Positions 60,839 to 64,000 of a stretch of 64,000 bases of DNA are shown piece by piece (position 1 is the stretch's first letter; the number at the start of each line of letters is the position of its first letter). Position numbers and translations under genes: made by a program. The stretch is taken from assembly GCA_021234155.1 (NCBI GenBank), contig JAJEKV010000014.1:17762652-17826651 (forward strand), written 5' to 3'. The stretch comes from Isoetes taiwanensis. Taxonomy: Eukaryota > Streptophyta > Lycopodiopsida > Isoetales > Isoetaceae. The notes under the pieces are model-generated. The model saw nothing but the letters and a program-made list of their open reading frames with translations, was not told the origin of the DNA and did not search any database.

Positions 60839-62509
60839 TTGTAGGTTATTTTTCACACATTTTTGTCACAAATTTCTCCAAATGTGTAGGCCCTAAATAT
60901 TAATAAACTTGTATATATATATATAAAATTACCAACAAATAACCCCATTGCGTATATGCTGCGCTTATTTACACGCCAAACATGTGACCCCCCTTTGCTA
61001 TCTTCCTATCATATCTTTATTTAGCTTCATCATCTGCACTCAACCCTTCCCACCCCGTGCTGCAAGCCTGCCCTACCCCTGATAACCTTTTTTGAAAATA
61101 TAAATACCTCAATTTATTTGAGTTGAAACGACTCTGAAAAACTTGGATAGGCTAATGGCCCTCTTCCATAAGCCTTAGCTTGAACATTAGTCTTATATAA
61201 ATAAAGTTGATTAATTTAGAAGTAGCGATGCTAACCGAGTAGTAGTTGAATTGGATGTGGGTTAAATGGATCGACTCTGATCTTCAAAATTTTGTACTAG
61301 CTAAAAAAATCTTGTAAAAATAGGTCAGGCATGAATTCTTTCAAGTTCAAATAATTGGATATTCTTTTTGGTTTGGGCACCCTCCCTCCGACGTATTCCT
61401 TCTTCCCTTCTACACACCAACAACCTTTATCCCTATCTGATCTCCTACAAGAAATCTGATGTGATATCTTTGAGGTTTTATTATACGATCTCCATATTCT
61501 AAATCAATCAGTGGGATACTCCTATTTGAGATAGCTTTGCCAAATGTGCAAATATAGTTGTCTTGGATATTTTGATTCTTTTTATCTTGCTCCAGACATG
61601 AGTTGTATTTTAATTAAATTTATTGTACTTCGGCATTTGAGTTGTATTATAGTGTAATTTCCTTGTGCCTTTCCTGTAGTTTTGCACCTATAGCTCATAA
61701 TAACTATGCCATATTATATATTTAATATTTCTTTAAGCTTTCATTCTGATTTTTTTATAAACTCTACATCAGCCTACAAAGGGGTTACATATGTTGATTT
61801 TTCATCTAATGGTCTTATAGTTTATTTTATTTTCTTACTATGTTATGAGTTAAGAAAATAGCATTACATGAATCAAATTTTTGTTTTAACATGTGTAGTC
61901 TAATCTTTTATGTTTCATATGCTCAATAATTTTTCTAATACGTCATGGGGGCTCGCGATATATGCACATCACACGCCGACCGAATAAGAATAACCATCTA
62001 AGAAGAATATATATTGCTCATCCTCTCCCGAGCATGTCGATCCAAAAGTGTAGATTGATAGCAGTAGGTGTTCAAGCAAGTCCATTGAGCACTCATATTT
62101 GACATTTGAAAACCATATATACCCCTGTAAATGATATTTCAAAACCATCATTCTTACGATTGACCATCATTCTTACGATTATCTAGCATCATAACTTGGA
62201 GGTTCTAGAAAAAAATTATTTGGTTATACAAAGCACCCTTCCCAAAATCATTCCATAGCAATAGAAAAGAAAAAGGTAGCCGTCATGTGCAAAAATAATT
62301 ATGTTTGATTGTTTATTGTATTGGTTAAAGCATTTCCTTAGGATATTTAGTTATTATATTGGGGTCCAAATTTCCTATATTGCAATGGGTCTTTGATATC
62401 ATATATGAAAGTCATAGGTGCCCCGTATATTGTATTTTAAAACCACAGGTGCTCTAAATCAAATTTGACCATTATAAAAAAAAAGTAGCACTGACATATG
62501 CTCTGGACC
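60839..62509. other. No recognised gene
   Basis: A/T-rich sequence with a short (TA)n at about 60912-60925. Nothing assignable. Confidence 0.5.
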
Positions 62510-63905
62510 CATGGTTACCCGGAACCGGAACGGGAACCGGAACGGCACCCCAAATTTCGGAACCGGAACCGGAACACTTCGGAACGGGAACATCCAACTT
62601 TGGAATTTTTAAATTTTGAAAATGGATTTGGTGTTCCCATGAGCTAATTAACCTATTGAACTAGTTTTCAATTTTAAAATGTCAAAGGGTGATGTATAAT
62701 AATGGCCAAATGAAAATATGGCTCTACCGTATTACATATTCTCATAAATGAACATAAAAACACCACATAGTTTAACTTTTATGACGAATATATCTTAAGC
62801 CATCATTATAAAACAGAAATCTTCTATTATAGCAAATATATGGCATGATAAGCCTCGAAACATATTCATAACAAAGTAGCTAAAATAGTTTTCAAAACAT
62901 TAACTTCATGACAATGCTTTAACTAGTAGAACTAAAATCATTTTCAGCAGTAGCAATGAGCATATCCTCATTCTCATTATCACCATTACCTTCAGCTTCA
63001 ATTTCTTCATCCTCACAATGTTCGGCTTCATTATTGTCATTGTCGTCGTCATCTTCACATGCTGCAGGTATTGTTTCTTCTTTGTGCACACCAATGAATT
63101 TCTCATTTGAAAAATCCATCTTAGAACAGAATTCTATTAGTCGCATGTTTGCACCAACAAAAGTAAGATCATTAGTTTTCTGTGTGCCAAGTTTGTTCCT
63201 TTTCTTTGTTGCTACGCTTCCCATGTGACTAAACAAACGCTCAATAGATGAGGAGCTTGCCCCTTGGCATAATATGCGAATGGCCAAAGTTTGGAGCTCT
63301 TTTGTAACTGATCCATAATCCTCCCACCACAAAGCTGAATTCACACGATAGCGGTCCAATTTTGCATCATCACTATTAAACAATCCACTCCTGCTTCTAT
63401 AATGTGACAATTGGTTCTTAACCATTCTTCTTTCATCAGAATCTGCAATAATTCTCTTGAGAGCATCTTCCCAACCTTGAATAACAAGCCTTTCTCTTTC
63501 TTGACCTTTCCCTTGAAATTCTGGATCGAACCGAACCGAATCGAGCTGACCTGATGATCGAGCTGTTGTATGTTATGTGTATCCGCCTACTATCCGGCCG
63601 GCCACTCAGGCGGAAATGAAAACAGAGGAGAAAGGGCTTTTGTTGTGCCCTGTTACGAATGACAAACCTTTGCAAATCGAAATTGGCAAAAGAAAAAGTG
63701 AAAAATAAGAAAAAATATGAAGGAAAAGGTCAAAAACAAATTTTATAGTTGGGAACAACGTTCCCAACTTACCGGAACGTTGTCGGAACGGCGTTCCGGG
63801 TAACATACACATTTGGAACGGGAACAAATGTTCCCGGAACGTGGCATGCCCCGGAACGTGTTCGGAACCGGAACGGCGTTCGGAACGCCGTTCCCGGTAA
63901 CCATG
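62510..63905 (-). mobile_element. Compact hAT transposon with TIRs and 8-bp TSD
   Basis: Both ends read CATGGTTACC inward (62510 and complement at 63905), flanked by the 8-bp direct repeat tctggacc (62502-62509 and 63906-63913), the hAT signature. Inside each end lie clusters of GGAACCGGAAC/GGAACGGGAAC motifs. The element is 1396 bp and retains only a C-terminal transposase piece. Confidence 0.93.
62919..63541 (-). pseudogene. hAT transposase C-terminal dimerisation domain
   Basis: The frame is open from about 63541 through ATG 63425 to a stop at 62919. Upstream it reads FDPEFQGKGQERERLVIQGW; after the ATG comes LNSALWWEDYG-type sequence (VNSALWWEDYG), then LAIRILCQGASSSSIERLFS, KKRNKLGT and LTFVGANMRL, the hAT C-terminal dimerisation region (SS-x-ER-x-FS, R-N-x-L). 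A long acidic tail (DDDDNDNNEAEHCEDEEIEA) follows. The catalytic RNase-H-like fold and the BED zinc finger are missing, so it could not catalyse transposition. It might still dimerise with a full transposase. Confidence 0.88.
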
Positions 63906-64000
63906 TCTGGACCATATCATCCACATATTCAACAACATGGATAGAGTGCATATTGCTTAGTCATTCATGTACCAGTTGAAAATATTATCGCATATAAGAT

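Noticed and set aside
60448-60856. Minus-strand frames with repeated RFSKI-like segments
   Set aside because: Direct translation of the GAATCT array.

Overview
This is nuclear DNA of a land plant, dense in transposable elements and without one intact host gene. Broken exons of three plant families show the lineage: a TPR-like plastid-type protein (3647-3852), a Deg/HtrA protease close to Deg9 (15422-16097) and an Alfin-like PHD protein (35151-36095). The style of the repeats suggests a large fern-like genome, but that is only an inference.

Layout. 1-9.2 kb: a GA microsatellite, a 5'-truncated LINE, the TPR exon, several tandem repeats and a CACTA terminus with a strict 12-bp array. 9.3-15.1 kb: an A/C-rich array split by a segment holding 2.0-kb tandem units, each with a near-identical 172-aa ORF, then a GAATCT array. 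15.4-17.8 kb: the Deg exon and low-complexity DNA. 17.8-46.7 kb: a nested and rearranged retrotransposon complex. 46.7-54.8 kb: unannotated DNA and a decayed autonomous Helitron with a clear 3' hairpin. 54.8-62.5 kb: mostly featureless apart from a 2-kb GAATCT array. 62.5-63.9 kb: a compact hAT element with TIRs and an 8-bp TSD.

The core is a Ty3/gypsy chromovirus, called E here. Its 5' part lies at 19875-22561 (minus), a middle piece at 33018-about 34390 (plus) and its 3' part at 37850-46745 (minus). Put in order they give 5' LTR, PBS, ORF1, ORFX, gag, PR-RT-RNaseH-INT with chromodomain, PPT and 3' LTR. E sits in the LTR of an older relative, P (22562-26514 and 36724-37849), and both outer edges of E carry the same 5-bp duplication, ctgga. 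Two inversions (19875-33017 and about 34.4-46.745 kb) restore E, the LTR of P and a copia element (17798-19874 plus 30091-33017) to near-continuity.

The most interesting signal is ORF1, the first ORF of E. Its protein begins MARTKQTARK, identical to the start of histone H3 through K9, and then diverges completely. In P the rest of the N-terminal region has diverged, but ARTKQTA is kept through synonymous changes, which suggests selection on the peptide. The same element carries a chromodomain on its integrase, so it seems to encode both an H3-tail mimic and a potential methyl-lysine reader. A second accessory ORF (ORFX, about 515 codons) lies between ORF1 and gag. TATA boxes precede ORF1 and ORFX, and in E paired 67-bp dyads lie upstream of both.
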